NCBI RefSeq assembly: GCF_001718195.1
Contig: NZ_MCNV01000024.1
Coordinates: forward strand, 62,001 to 126,000
Direction of reading: 5' to 3'
Length of the DNA stretch: 64,000 bases
Source: Paraburkholderia nodosa
GTDB taxonomy: Bacteria; Pseudomonadota; Gammaproteobacteria; Burkholderiales; Burkholderiaceae
Positions 51,512 to 60,248 of the stretch are shown in pieces. A model generated the notes under the pieces. It had not been told where the DNA came from. It saw only the letters and a list, made by a program, of their open reading frames with translations, and made no database searches. The position numbers and the translations under genes are program-made. The first letter of the stretch is position 1. Each line of letters opens with the position of its first letter.

Positions 51512-51963
51512 CGTAACTCCATTGCTTTGTTATTCACTCGAAAGCGAGCGAGCGCGGAGCATAACGCGATATCCGGAATGATTTTCAGGAGTTGTGGCAT
51601 GCATGCGACGATTATTGGCTAACATTTCCTTACCTGTTCCAGACCATTACATCGGCAGCCTGGTAGATCGAAATATGCGGTAAAACAAGGAGCTTTATGC
51701 ATGCCCATGCGCTGGTCCAAACGCGCTATTTATCGCATTTTTATCGTAATTTCTGGAAAGATTTTGCGATCCATATTCCTGATTATTACCGTGAATGAAT
51801 AACGCGAAGAAATACGCGTTGTTCCACGTTTCAAATCGACCGCACCGTTCGTTATCGTGGTTCCCGGCGACCTGGTGCGACGGAACTGCGCGGGAGCGGC
51901 TGAGGTAAAATACGGCCTTGATTCCTCATCCATGCATTCGGGCGCGAGCGCCCCCGCGTTCCC
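51512..51963. other. Intergenic region between porin and TPR genes
   Basis: This 452-bp stretch holds the leftward porin promoter and the rightward TPR-gene promoter. It is AT-richer than its surroundings, especially at 51700-51800 with T-runs. No convincing open frame or perfect palindrome was seen. Confidence 0.6.
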
Positions 51964-53547
51964 ATGACTGACACCATCGTCGCGCTGCTCGCCCAGGCGA
52001 AGCAGCATTTCACCGCCGGCCGCATCGACGCCGCGGAGCACGACCTGCAATCGATCCTGCAAGCGCATCCTGATCACGCGGGCGCACTGGAAGCGATGTC
52101 ATTTGTCTACGCAACGCGCGAGGATTACGCGGGCGCCGCCGAATTCGCCTGGCGCGCGGCACAACCGGCCGCAACGCCTCAGGAGCAGTTGCAGCAGGCC
52201 GCACGCATTTGCCAGCTCGCGCAGCGTCACACCGAGGCCGTCGCGCTCTACGAACGCCAGCTGGCGCTCGCGCCCGATCACGTCGAAGCGCTGCATGGCG
52301 CGGCCATGTCGCTCATCCAGCTGGAGGAGGCCGAGGCCGCACTCGCGTATCTCGGGCGTCTGGCGCGCCGGTATCCGCGTTCGGCGGAAGTGCACTACAA
52401 CCGCGGCACGCTGCTCGGCGAGCTGGGCCGGTACGACGAGGAACTCGACGCGTATCGGCGGGCAATCGAACTCAAGCCGAATTTCGTCGCCGCCTACGTG
52501 AACCTGGGCGTCGCGTTGCGCGACCTGCATCGCTTCGACGACGCGCTGCGCCAGTTCAAGAAGGCCTTGTCGATCGACACGAACGACGCCGGTGCGCGCA
52601 CCAATCGCGCACAGACCAATCTACTGCTCGGCGAATTCGAGCACGGCTGGCGCGAATACGAATGGCGCTGGCGCGACGGTACGATGACGCACGATTTCCC
52701 CGACGCGACGCAGTGGAAGGGCCAGCCGCTCGCGGGCAAGACCGTGCTCGTGCACGCGGAACAGGGTCTCGGCGACACACTGCAGTTCGTGCGCTTCGTC
52801 GACCGCCTGCATGCGAAGGGCGCGAACGTGATCGTGCGCGTGCAGGACGCGCTGCTGCCGTTGCTGCGGAACGTAGCGGGTGCCTCGAGCGTCATCGGCG
52901 ACTCGTCGCAATTGCCTGCGTTCGACTACCACGTGCCGATGTTGAGCCTGCCGCACGCACTTGCGCTGCGCGAAGCGGATTTCGCGACTTCGGGCGCGTA
53001 TCTCGACGCGGACGCCGACGCTGCCGCGCGCGCGTCGTGGTCCGATGTGATCGGCGCCGAGGAAGATGGCGACCGGCGGCTGCGTGTGGGGCTGGTCTGG
53101 TCGGGCAGCACGACGCACGTGAACGATCGCAATCGCTCGATGCCGCTTGCGGAACTCCTGCCGCTGTTCGACGCCAATGTGCGCTTCGTGTCGCTGCAAA
53201 AAGAGCTGCGCGAGCGCGACCGCGCGTGCATGGACGAACTCGTGCAGCGCGGCCGGCTGATCGACGCCGGCACGCGCCTGACGACGTTTTCGGCAACGGC
53301 TGCGCTCGTCGCGCAACTCGATCTCGTGATCGCCGTCGATACGGCGGTCGCGCATCTGGCGGGCGCGCTCGGCAAGCCCGTGTGGATTGCGCTGCCGTTC
53401 ACACCGGACTGGCGCTGGCAGCTGAATCGCGACGACAGCCCGTGGTACGCCAACGCGCGTCTGTTCCGCCAAACGCGCCGCGGCGAGTGGGCCGACGTGG
53501 TGAGCGCATTGCGCACGGCGCTCGATGCGCGGATCGCCGCGCGTTAG
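51964..53547 (+). CDS. TPR protein with C-terminal glycosyltransferase-like domain
   Basis: This 527-residue protein has about six tetratricopeptide repeats in residues 1-235 (for example AEVHYNRGTLLGELGRYDEELDAYRRAIELKPN and AAYVNLGVALRDLHRFDDALRQFKKALSIDTN). A second half follows with strands like KTVLVHAEQGLGDTLQFVRFVDRL, LRVGLVWSGSTTHVNDRNRSMPLAELLPLF and VIAVDTAVAHLAGALGKPVWIALPF. The AVDTAVAHLAGALG block is typical of GT9-related sugar transferases. No signal peptide is seen. The TPR half probably binds a protein partner or chain. The acceptor is unknown; the protein could glycosylate flagellin, a lipopolysaccharide or another target. Start ATG 51964 has no clear ribosome site. Confidence 0.82.
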   Translation: MTDTIVALLAQAKQHFTAGRIDAAEHDLQSILQAHPDHAGALEAMSFVYATREDYAGAAEFAWRAAQPAATPQEQLQQAARICQLAQRHTEAVALYERQLALAPDHVEALHGAAMSLIQLEEAEAALAYLGRLARRYPRSAEVHYNRGTLLGELGRYDEELDAYRRAIELKPNFVAAYVNLGVALRDLHRFDDALRQFKKALSIDTNDAGARTNRAQTNLLLGEFEHGWREYEWRWRDGTMTHDFPDATQWKGQPLAGKTVLVHAEQGLGDTLQFVRFVDRLHAKGANVIVRVQDALLPLLRNVAGASSVIGDSSQLPAFDYHVPMLSLPHALALREADFATSGAYLDADADAAARASWSDVIGAEEDGDRRLRVGLVWSGSTTHVNDRNRSMPLAELLPLFDANVRFVSLQKELRERDRACMDELVQRGRLIDAGTRLTTFSATAALVAQLDLVIAVDTAVAHLAGALGKPVWIALPFTPDWRWQLNRDDSPWYANARLFRQTRRGEWADVVSALRTALDARIAAR

Positions 53548-53861
53548 ACAACCGACGAACGATCGCAACAGAACGGCTGCCGCGTGCCGCGGCCAGCCTG
53601 TTGGCAATCGCCCAACATCGCCCGGCCAGGTGATGGTCGCGCCCAGACTCGCATCGCTGCGATGCACGTGGGGAAGGGCGCCGCGCGGATCGCTCCCGGA
53701 TGGCATGACATCTGCATAACGTGCTGCAGGCGGCTTGCCGCTTGACCGTTCCGGCATCCGTCGTGCTCAGGGAAACCCCGTCGGCGACGGTTGCTACCAA
53801 CGCTGAGCGCCCAAGGACACATGGAGCGCGCGAGCGCTGCGGATGCAATCGGGAGGCTGAC
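53548..53861. other. Intergenic stretch, no clear feature
   Basis: This is 314 bp between the TPR gene and a small membrane protein gene. Frames on both strands are short or mirror GC-rich codon bias. No operator, terminator or RNA gene could be identified. Confidence 0.5.
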
Positions 53862-54110
53862 GTGGACCCAACCTGGCTGGGTATGGCTGCCGGCACGATC
53901 GTGCTTGCGATCGCTGCGGCCGGCGTGACGGCGCACTACCTCCGTGAGCGCCGCCGCGCCGATTTCCTGCGCAATTTCGATCACCACGCATGGTGGCAGC
54001 GGACCCACGGTGCAGCCTGCGCTTCGGGTGGATTCGACACAGGCCGCTGGGCAGTGCAAACAAAAACGTGGCGGAAACAACGAACGGGGAATCAGGCCTC
54101 CATCAAGTAA
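53862..54110 (+). CDS. Small single-pass membrane protein, unknown function
   Basis: An 82-residue frame starts at GTG 53862 with a strong GGGAGG at 53851-53856 upstream. Residues about 5-26 (WLGMAAGTIVLAIAAAGVTAH) form a membrane segment with the N-terminus outside by the positive-inside rule, followed by YLRERRRADF and a basic tail with FDHHAWWQRTHG. No family was recognised. The same frame continues upstream to 53721, but that part lacks a start signal. It could be a small envelope protein like others in this stretch. Expression is inferred only from the ribosome site. Confidence 0.5.
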   Translation: MDPTWLGMAAGTIVLAIAAAGVTAHYLRERRRADFLRNFDHHAWWQRTHGAACASGGFDTGRWAVQTKTWRKQRTGNQASIK

Positions 54111-54214
54111 TGGAGGCCAGCGGGGGCGCGGGAAAAGTTGCGGGAGCGTATTGAACCTGCGCATCGGTTCAAGCTAGTTGCATCCTACGTGGCAATCGTT
54201 AGAGGAACCTCATC

Positions 54215-54520
54215 ATGAAATCCCTTGCTAAAACCTTCGTTATCCTTACCATTCTGTCTGCTCCGGCTGTCTCGTTTGCACAATCGAACAGCGCCGTGAC
54301 GCCTGAGCAGGTCCGCGCCGAGCTTATTCAGCTCGAACAGGCGGGCTACCGCCCAGGTGACGGCGACAATACCAACTACCCAGCCGACATCCAGGCTGCC
54401 GAAGCACGCGTGGCCGCGCAGAACGGCGGAAGCGGTTACGGCGGGATGGCAGGCAGTACGTCGTCCTCTGGCGCGCCCGCCGCCGGTGACAGCATGAAGC
54501 CGGTTTACTTCGGTCAGTAA
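54215..54520 (+). CDS. DUF4148 domain periplasmic protein
   Basis: The 101-residue protein has a Sec signal peptide (MKSLAKTFVILTILSAPAVSFA, cleavage near residue 22). The DUF4148 mark VRAELIQLEQAGYRPGDGDN follows, with YPADIQAAEARVAAQNG and a Gly/Ser-rich tail ending MKPVYFGQ. The family is found mainly in Burkholderia and relatives, is often present in many copies and has no known role. GAGGAA lies before the ATG. A terminator follows within 20 bases, so it is a single-gene unit. Confidence 0.85.
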   Translation: MKSLAKTFVILTILSAPAVSFAQSNSAVTPEQVRAELIQLEQAGYRPGDGDNTNYPADIQAAEARVAAQNGGSGYGGMAGSTSSSGAPAAGDSMKPVYFGQ

Positions 54521-54533
54521 GCCAGGGCGTTGA

Positions 54534-54574
54534 CGAGCCCCTACCTTCCCATCGACGAATCGAGGGGCTCTTTT
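54534..54574 (+). terminator. Rho-independent terminator after the DUF4148 gene
   Basis: The stem GAGCCCCT (54534-54541) pairs with AGGGGCTC (54562-54569), followed by TTTTC. The loop is twenty bases. Confidence 0.75.
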
Positions 54575-54714
54575 CGGGCATCAGCCGAGAAATGAGGGCC
54601 GGACCTACAAGCCCATTGCATGAAACCTGAAAAATTGCCAGGATTTTACGTCGACCGGGCATGCGGTATGCTGTGCACCTTTGAAAACGTTGAGCCATCG
54701 CTCATTTGACTGAC

Positions 54715-55191
54715 ATGTGGTCCATGACGCCATCACTGCGCTATTTGAGCGCTTTCGCAATCTGTGCGTTGTTCACAGCGTGCGGTCAAATGGCGTCCCG
54801 GCAAGCCGCGTGCAGCGGCGAATCCTGTCATATGCGCCACGAGGCGGTCCAATCCGGCGAGGCATCCTGGTATGCGGAGAAGTTCCAGGGCCATGAGACC
54901 GCGAACGGGGAACGCTTCAACACCGGCGCATTCACGGCTGCCCATCGAACCTTGCCGCTCGGCAGCTATGTGCGCGTCAGAGCGGTGGCAACCGGGAAGT
55001 CGGTCGTGGTGCGCATCAACGATCGCGGCCCCTATGTGAGAGGCCGGATCATCGATCTCTCGTATGCCGCGGCGAAAGCGCTGGGGCTCACCGACGCACG
55101 GTCGATGCGGGTGCAGATCGAACGTATAGGGAACACGCCGAACGCACAGACGGCGTCGGACGACGACGGAACCCTGACGACAGGAAGATGA
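54715..55191 (+). CDS. RlpA-like septal ring lytic transglycosylase family lipoprotein
   Basis: This 158-residue protein has a lipoprotein signal ending in the lipobox LFTAC at about residues 19-23. The double-psi beta-barrel domain of RlpA follows: SGEASWYAEKFQGHETANGERFN, AAHRTLPLGSYVRVRAVATGKSVVVRINDRGPYVRGRIIDLSYAAAKALGL. The catalytic Asp of RlpA is in INDRGPYV. No SPOR domain is present, so it is a short form. RlpA cleaves naked glycan strands at the septum in Pseudomonas. The start could be ATG 54715 or 54724; neither has a strong ribosome site. Confidence 0.85.
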   Translation: MWSMTPSLRYLSAFAICALFTACGQMASRQAACSGESCHMRHEAVQSGEASWYAEKFQGHETANGERFNTGAFTAAHRTLPLGSYVRVRAVATGKSVVVRINDRGPYVRGRIIDLSYAAAKALGLTDARSMRVQIERIGNTPNAQTASDDDGTLTTGR

Positions 55192-55250
55192 CGTGAGGGG
55201 GCCGTCACATCCTTGCCTTCACCCCCTTCTACATGGACAAGCCCGGTGCC

Positions 55251-56555
55251 TCACCCAATGGTTTGAGCGGCGCTTGCGCTGCCCCGCCTGAAATGACCCG
55301 GCTTCAGCGCCACAACGGCCACGAGACTGAGCGCGATGCCGATCATCACATAGAGTACCGACGCCAGCGGCGAACCCGTGAGCACGATGAGCCAGGTCAC
55401 GAAAGTCTGCGCAAAGCCGCCAAAGATCAGGACGACGACGTTATTGACCACCGCGAGCGAGGTCGCGCGCGTGCGCTTGGGGAACATCTCGGCAAGCGTC
55501 GTGCAATAGACGCCGAGGAAGGTCGCACTCACCACGCCGATCACGATCTGCGCGACGAGCAGCCGGGAGACGGACGGCGCCGCCACGATCCAGGCATAGA
55601 GCGGATAGATCGCCACCAGGTAGGCGCCCAGCGAGCCGACCAGCAGCGTCTTGCGGTCATAGCGGTCGGATAGCGCGCCCGCGATCGGCGTGACGATCAG
55701 CATGACGATGGCCGCGATCATTTGCACCATGAAGCTTTCCGAAACGGGCAGCTTGAGCACCTGTTTCGCATACGTGACGGTGTAGCCGAACGTGACGTAG
55801 AATGTGACTGTGCTCGCCACCACCATGCCCATCCCGATCAGATAGTCGGACAGTCCGCGCTTGACGGCGGCCGCTTCCGCCGCGCGGGTGACCGGCGTCG
55901 CGTGGATGCGCGCGTAGGTTTCGTTTGCGTGGCGGCGCAGGTAGATGGTCAGCGGCGCGATGAGCAGGCCCACCGCGAACGGGATGCGCCACGCGCCCGC
56001 GAGTTGCTGCTCGGGCGTGAACGCCTGCGTGACCACCATGCCGAGTGCGGCGCCCAGCATCGTCGACATGAGTTGTCCGCTCATCTGCCACGAGCCGTAG
56101 AAGCCGGTGCGATTTGGCGGCGCCAGTTCGATCAGGAACGCCGTCGATGTGCCGAATTCACCGCCGATCGAAAAGCCTTGCAGCAGCCGGGCCACGAGCA
56201 TCAGGACCGGCGCGGCGAGGCCGGCCGTTGCATACGTCGGCGCGAAGGTCATGATCGCGGCGGCCAGCGCCATGATGCCCATACCGAGCGTCATGGCCGC
56301 CTTGCGGCCGTACGTGTCGCCGTAAAGACCGAGCAGCACGCCGCCCACGGGACGCATGAAAAAACCCGCGCCGAAGAGGGCCGTGGTCAGCAGGATGGCG
56401 TTCAGATCCGCGCCCGCTGCGCCGTGCGAGGCCGGAAAGAACAACTTGCTGATGATCGGCGTCATCGCGGCGAAGATGGTGAAGTCGAACCACTCCATCG
56501 CATTGGCCAGCACGGCGGCCACGATGACAGGCTTGATGCCAGGTTGAGTGCCCAT
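55251..56555 (-). CDS. MHS family MFS transporter (metabolite:H+ symporter)
   Basis: The 434-residue carrier has twelve membrane segments. MHS signatures: VLANAMEWFDFTIFAAMTPIISKLFF in helix 1, GAGFFMRPVGGVLLGLYGDTYGRKAAMTLGM, LLQGFSIGGEFGTSTAFLIELAPPNRTGFYGSWQM and GALSDRYDRKTLLVGS in the second half. The family includes carriers for citrate, alpha-ketoglutarate, proline/betaine and shikimate. It is the last gene of the LysR-led operon, 3 bp after the CMD gene, and probably imports the substrate of the flavin monooxygenase. The ligand is not readable from sequence. Confidence 0.88.
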   Translation of the reverse strand: MGTQPGIKPVIVAAVLANAMEWFDFTIFAAMTPIISKLFFPASHGAAGADLNAILLTTALFGAGFFMRPVGGVLLGLYGDTYGRKAAMTLGMGIMALAAAIMTFAPTYATAGLAAPVLMLVARLLQGFSIGGEFGTSTAFLIELAPPNRTGFYGSWQMSGQLMSTMLGAALGMVVTQAFTPEQQLAGAWRIPFAVGLLIAPLTIYLRRHANETYARIHATPVTRAAEAAAVKRGLSDYLIGMGMVVASTVTFYVTFGYTVTYAKQVLKLPVSESFMVQMIAAIVMLIVTPIAGALSDRYDRKTLLVGSLGAYLVAIYPLYAWIVAAPSVSRLLVAQIVIGVVSATFLGVYCTTLAEMFPKRTRATSLAVVNNVVVLIFGGFAQTFVTWLIVLTGSPLASVLYVMIGIALSLVAVVALKPGHFRRGSASAAQTIG

Positions 56556-56558
56556 CGG

Positions 56559-57200
56559 CTATCCCCGGGTTTTGGTTGAAGGGAGGTCCAGCGTCGGTCG
56601 GTCAGGGGCGGGTGTCGGCTCGGGAAACACAGGTTCGCCGAGATTGAGCATCAGCCGGTTCGCCCACGCGAAGATGGCAATCGAATGGATCAGGTCGAGA
56701 ATCTCGGCATCCGTAAGACCCACCTCACGCAATTCGCGCAGCTGGGCCGCCTCGATCTCGTCGGGGTGCTCGGTCAGCGCGGCCGAGAAGCGGGCGATCG
56801 CCTCTTCGCGCTTTGTCGTGCCCGCGCTGTGCGGATCGGCGAATACCTGTCGGATCACGTCGTTGCGCTTGGCGAGCTGCTCGAAACGCTGGGCATGCAC
56901 CGATGCGCAATACACGCAGCCGTTGAGCCGTGAAACCACGGTGGTCGAGAGTTCCCGTTCCGCGCGAGGCAAGCCGCCGGGCGCGTACATGATTGCGTTG
57001 AACGCGGCGGAGCGCTGCCGCAGGATTTCCGGCTGATGGACGAGAAACCGGTAGTAGTCCGATACTTTTGCCTTGGGGTGGCTTTCCTCGAGAACGGCAA
57101 TTTGACCCGCGGTGGCCTGGTCGAGGTCGACGACGTCGAGCCACGCGTCCCATTCGAGTGATTCGTTCGTGAAGCCGTGCGATCGGATGATGTCGCTCAT
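56559..57200 (-). CDS. Alkylhydroperoxidase (CMD) domain protein, first of a pair
   Basis: The 213-residue protein has the AhpD/CMD redox motif in VVSRLNGCVYCASVHAQRFEQL (Cys-x-x-Cys with the following His). The N-terminal half contains DYYRFLVHQPEILRQRSAAFNAIMYAPGGLPRAERE, the usual partner segment of peroxidase-related CMD proteins. A proton-relay Glu lies in the same region. These proteins reduce alkyl hydroperoxides or act as carboxymuconolactone-type enzymes. The start ATG overlaps the previous stop by four bases. The pairing with a second CMD protein of different length is a known arrangement next to flavin-dependent monooxygenases. Confidence 0.82.
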   Translation of the reverse strand: MSDIIRSHGFTNESLEWDAWLDVVDLDQATAGQIAVLEESHPKAKVSDYYRFLVHQPEILRQRSAAFNAIMYAPGGLPRAERELSTTVVSRLNGCVYCASVHAQRFEQLAKRNDVIRQVFADPHSAGTTKREEAIARFSAALTEHPDEIEAAQLRELREVGLTDAEILDLIHSIAIFAWANRLMLNLGEPVFPEPTPAPDRPTLDLPSTKTRG

Positions 57201-57709
57201 GATGCGCGCTCCAGCTGCTTGAGGGCTTGCAGACCCGCGACGAGGCGCGTCTGGTACGACAGAAAGGCAATCAGCTGGGCGAGCGCCACCACGGCCGGCG
57301 TCGTCAGGCCGGCGGCGGGCAGCGTCTGCAGCGCGGCCTTGTCGCCGGCAACCGGATTTTCGATCAGCGTGCGCGTGAACGCGAGGATCGCGCGCAGGCG
57401 CGGCGCAGCAAGATCCTCGGTCGCGCCTGTTGCCACGGCGGCGAGCGTCGCTGCATCGACATCGTGCGCGGCCAGTTCGGCGCGGTAGTGGGCAGCGAGC
57501 GCCGGTGAGGGCGCGAGGCGGCTCGCATAGAGCGCGACGAGTAGCCGCTCGATCAACGTGAGGCCTTCCAGCGTGGGGGCGAACAGCGCGTCGTAGCTGC
57601 CTTGCGTCGCTTCCACCACTTTGGCGCGCTGGTGCCGCAATGTGCGGGTGGCCGAGTCGGGCGCCAGGTCGGCAACGCGATCGACGATGTCGTCAGTGTC
57701 GTATGTCAT
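57197..57709 (-). CDS. CMD domain protein, second of a pair (no visible Cys motif)
   Basis: This is a 170-residue helical CMD-like protein with the segments TLEGLTLIERLLVALYASRLAPSPALAAHYRAELAAHDVD and LRAILAFTRTLIENPVAGDKAALQTLPAAGLTTPAVVALAQLIAFLSYQTRLVAG. It contains no Cys-x-x-Cys motif, so it probably cannot perform the peroxidase cycle alone and may form a heteromer with the 56559 product. The ATG at 57709 is preferred; TTG 57715 is also in frame. It is followed by an ATGA overlap with its partner, so the two are translated together. Confidence 0.8.
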   Translation of the reverse strand: MTYDTDDIVDRVADLAPDSATRTLRHQRAKVVEATQGSYDALFAPTLEGLTLIERLLVALYASRLAPSPALAAHYRAELAAHDVDAATLAAVATGATEDLAAPRLRAILAFTRTLIENPVAGDKAALQTLPAAGLTTPAVVALAQLIAFLSYQTRLVAGLQALKQLERAS

Positions 57710-57741
57710 GGTCAATTCCGGAGAACGGCAGATTCACGCGC

Positions 57742-59211
57742 TCATTTCGCTTCGCGCTCGGCGAGTGCCGGAGGCGATGGCGCGGGCGTCCATTCGTCGC
57801 CTTCGATTTCCGGCTCGGCGAAGGCCGCCATGTTGGCGTAGTGCAATTCGACATCCTCTCGATAGAACGTGGCGGCAAGCCCTTGTGCGAGCCGCTTCGC
57901 GCCGTCGCTGACCGCCGGAATATCGCCCGACAGCGCGCCGTGCGAGAGCGTCGCGGGCGCGCAAAAGCAGTGAATGCGCTCGAGCCCGGGGCACGCGCCG
58001 GGCGTCTTTTCCTGGAATTCGAACACCGGTCCGAGGTCGGGCGAATCGGCAAGCTCGATGTCGTCGTCGCCGGCTGGCGCCGCGTAGCGGTCTTTCCACG
58101 CACGAACGTGGCGGGCAAACGGCGCGAACTCGGGGCGGCTCGTCAGATCGATGCGAAAGCCCGTTGCGAACACCAGGAAGTCCAGTGCGAAGTCGCCTTT
58201 CGGTGTGCTGACGTGCAGTTCGTCGTCGACCTGTTCGACACCGGTTATCGGCGCACCGAGGTTGAAGCGGGCGTTGGCGTGGCGCGACACGCGCAGCGTA
58301 CTGCCGCGCGGCGGCGGCACCTGCTGCACGTTGATGTAGTGGCGGATGCGCCACTTCCAGTCGTCGGAGAGCGCGACATGGCCATGTGTGAGGCCCGGGT
58401 TGCCCGCGCCCTTGCCCTTGTTGATGCGCGGGATGTCCGCGCGACGGATCAGCAGATCGACCGAGGCCGCACCCGCTTCGAGCGCGGTGGCCGCACTGTC
58501 CATCGCCGAGGCCCCCGCGCCGATGACGCCGACGCGCTTGCCGCGCAGCGTGCCATAGTCCATGACGTCGGACGCATGGGCGTAGAAGCGGCGCGGCAGA
58601 TCGCGCACGAAGGCCGGCACGGCAGGACCGCCCAGGCCGTCGCGGCCCGTCGCGAGGACGACGTGGCGCGCATGGATGGTCTCGCCGCCGGCAGCGCTCG
58701 TGAGGGACAGCGCGACGCTGCCGTTTGCGCACGGTGTGATGGCGGTGACGCGGTGTTCGTTGCGCACGTCGATGTCGAGCACATCGCGGTACCAGCGCAG
58801 ATAGTCCATCCATTGCAGACGCGGAATCTTGTCGAGCGCGTCCCACGCCTGCCCGCCGAACTGCGCTTCGAACCACGCGCGGAACGTGAGCGAGGGCAGG
58901 CCGAGCGCGGGGCCGGTCAGCTGCTTCGGAGAACGTAATGTTTCCATGCGCGCGGTGGTGGCCCATGGACCTTCGAAACCGCGCGGCGACTGATCGTAAA
59001 TGACGGCGTCGATGCCGAGATGGTCGAGCGCGGCGGCCAGCGCAAGCCCCGCCATACCGCCGCCCACGATCGCTACGTTGATCAAGGAGCGGCCATCGAG
59101 AGTGCGTTCGGGTATCCAGCGCTTCGCGGGCAGTTCGAGCCACGCGAGATCCTCGCGCAGACGGGCTTCGAGCGCGGCGAGACCTGCGGACGATGGGGTG
59201 GTCGGATTCAT
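57742..59211 (-). CDS. FAD-dependent NAD(P)-binding monooxygenase (FMO type)
   Basis: The 489-residue flavoprotein has two Rossmann motifs: VAIVGGGMAGLALAAAL near residue 47-63 for FAD and VGVIGAGASAMDSAATAL near 225-242 for NADPH. Between them, the block VVLATGRDGLGG and later FLVFATGFRID are the typical ATG motifs of class B monooxygenases. It starts at 59211 and shares one base with the LysR stop (TAATG), so it is co-transcribed with the regulator. It likely hydroxylates or Baeyer-Villiger-oxidises a small molecule taken up by the MHS carrier; the substrate is unknown. Confidence 0.84.
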   Translation of the reverse strand: MNPTTPSSAGLAALEARLREDLAWLELPAKRWIPERTLDGRSLINVAIVGGGMAGLALAAALDHLGIDAVIYDQSPRGFEGPWATTARMETLRSPKQLTGPALGLPSLTFRAWFEAQFGGQAWDALDKIPRLQWMDYLRWYRDVLDIDVRNEHRVTAITPCANGSVALSLTSAAGGETIHARHVVLATGRDGLGGPAVPAFVRDLPRRFYAHASDVMDYGTLRGKRVGVIGAGASAMDSAATALEAGAASVDLLIRRADIPRINKGKGAGNPGLTHGHVALSDDWKWRIRHYINVQQVPPPRGSTLRVSRHANARFNLGAPITGVEQVDDELHVSTPKGDFALDFLVFATGFRIDLTSRPEFAPFARHVRAWKDRYAAPAGDDDIELADSPDLGPVFEFQEKTPGACPGLERIHCFCAPATLSHGALSGDIPAVSDGAKRLAQGLAATFYREDVELHYANMAAFAEPEIEGDEWTPAPSPPALAEREAK

Positions 59212-60188
59212 TACGGCAACGATTCCTTGGCGGCGGGCAGATCGCCATACAGCGACTGCAGGACTTGGGCGTGTTCGGCGCTCGCACGCAGCGCGAAATC
59301 GGGCAGCACAGCGCGAGCTGCGTCCGCGAGCGCGTCGATGAGCGTCACGGCCGAGGGGGGCAACGCGATGGCATCGCGCGAGATCACGCCGAAGAAATAC
59401 GGAATGTCGGCGTCGATCGGGCGGATCGCGACACCGGCCAGCGGCATGCCGTAGGCGGTGACGGGTTCGAGCACCGAGATGCCGAGACCGGCGCGAACCG
59501 CGGTCAGCGCGTTCATCGACGAATTCGTCTCGATCAGCCCCGCAGGGGAAACGTCTGCTTGTGCGAACGCATGATCGAGCCGGCGGCGCAGGCGATACGG
59601 GTTCTGCATCGTGACGATGCGCCGGCCCTCGCAGGCCGACAGCGGCAGCCGCTCGGAGCGGGCTAGCGGATCATCGTCGCGCAGCGCCGCAACGCACGCG
59701 GATTGCCCGATCCAGTGCACGACCACGCCGCGATGCTCAAGCGGCAGGCTCGCCACGCCGATGTCGGCCGCGCCGGTGAGGACATCGTGCACGACCTGTT
59801 CGGGGGGCAGGCTGCGCAACTGGATCGTCTGCGCGGTGTCAGCGAGATCGGTGCGCGCGAGCGCGACGGGTACGAGGCCGGCGGCGAGGGCAGAAGTCGC
59901 GGCAATGCGCAGCGGCCGGCTTTCGCCGCGGCCGATTTCGCCGGCGCGCTTGCGGATCTGTTGCACGCCCGTCAGCACGTGCTCGACGTCCTCGTAGAGC
60001 AGGATGCCTTGCTCGGTCGGCGTGACGCGTGGGCCATTGCGCGTGAACAGCGCATAGCCGACCTCGGTTTCGAGCTCCTGGATCAGCCGCGTGATCGCTG
60101 GCTGCGAGCGCCCCAGCAGGCGGCCGGCGGCGGTGACGCTGCCGGTCGTGATCACTGCGGCGAAGGCTTCGAGCTGGCGTAGTTCCAT
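59211..60188 (-). CDS. LysR family transcriptional regulator
   Basis: The 325-residue regulator begins MELRQLEAFAAVITTGSVTAAGRLLGRSQPAITRLIQELE, the LysR helix-turn-helix, followed by a two-lobed effector domain. GGAAG precedes the ATG at 60188. It is the first gene of the monooxygenase/CMD/MHS operon, which is unusual because most LysR genes are divergent from their targets; here it drives its own operon. Three 15-bp-spaced half-sites (60213-60248) lie 25-60 bases upstream and are the likely binding site. Confidence 0.88.
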   Translation of the reverse strand: MELRQLEAFAAVITTGSVTAAGRLLGRSQPAITRLIQELETEVGYALFTRNGPRVTPTEQGILLYEDVEHVLTGVQQIRKRAGEIGRGESRPLRIAATSALAAGLVPVALARTDLADTAQTIQLRSLPPEQVVHDVLTGAADIGVASLPLEHRGVVVHWIGQSACVAALRDDDPLARSERLPLSACEGRRIVTMQNPYRLRRRLDHAFAQADVSPAGLIETNSSMNALTAVRAGLGISVLEPVTAYGMPLAGVAIRPIDADIPYFFGVISRDAIALPPSAVTLIDALADAARAVLPDFALRASAEHAQVLQSLYGDLPAAKESLP

Positions 60189-60212
60189 CTTCCGGTTGAT
60201 GTTGGGTGCACG

Positions 60213-60248
60213 AGAATGCGTAAAACACATTCTGACGCTGTAAGAATA
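60213..60248. promoter_or_regulatory. Candidate LysR operator with three regularly spaced half-sites
   Basis: AGAATG (60213-60218), CATTCT (60228-60233) and AGAATA (60243-60248) repeat with exact 15-bp steps and alternating orientation. They form two overlapping inverted repeats upstream of the LysR start. Such arrays fit LysR tetramers that bind a recognition and an activation site. Confidence 0.6.
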
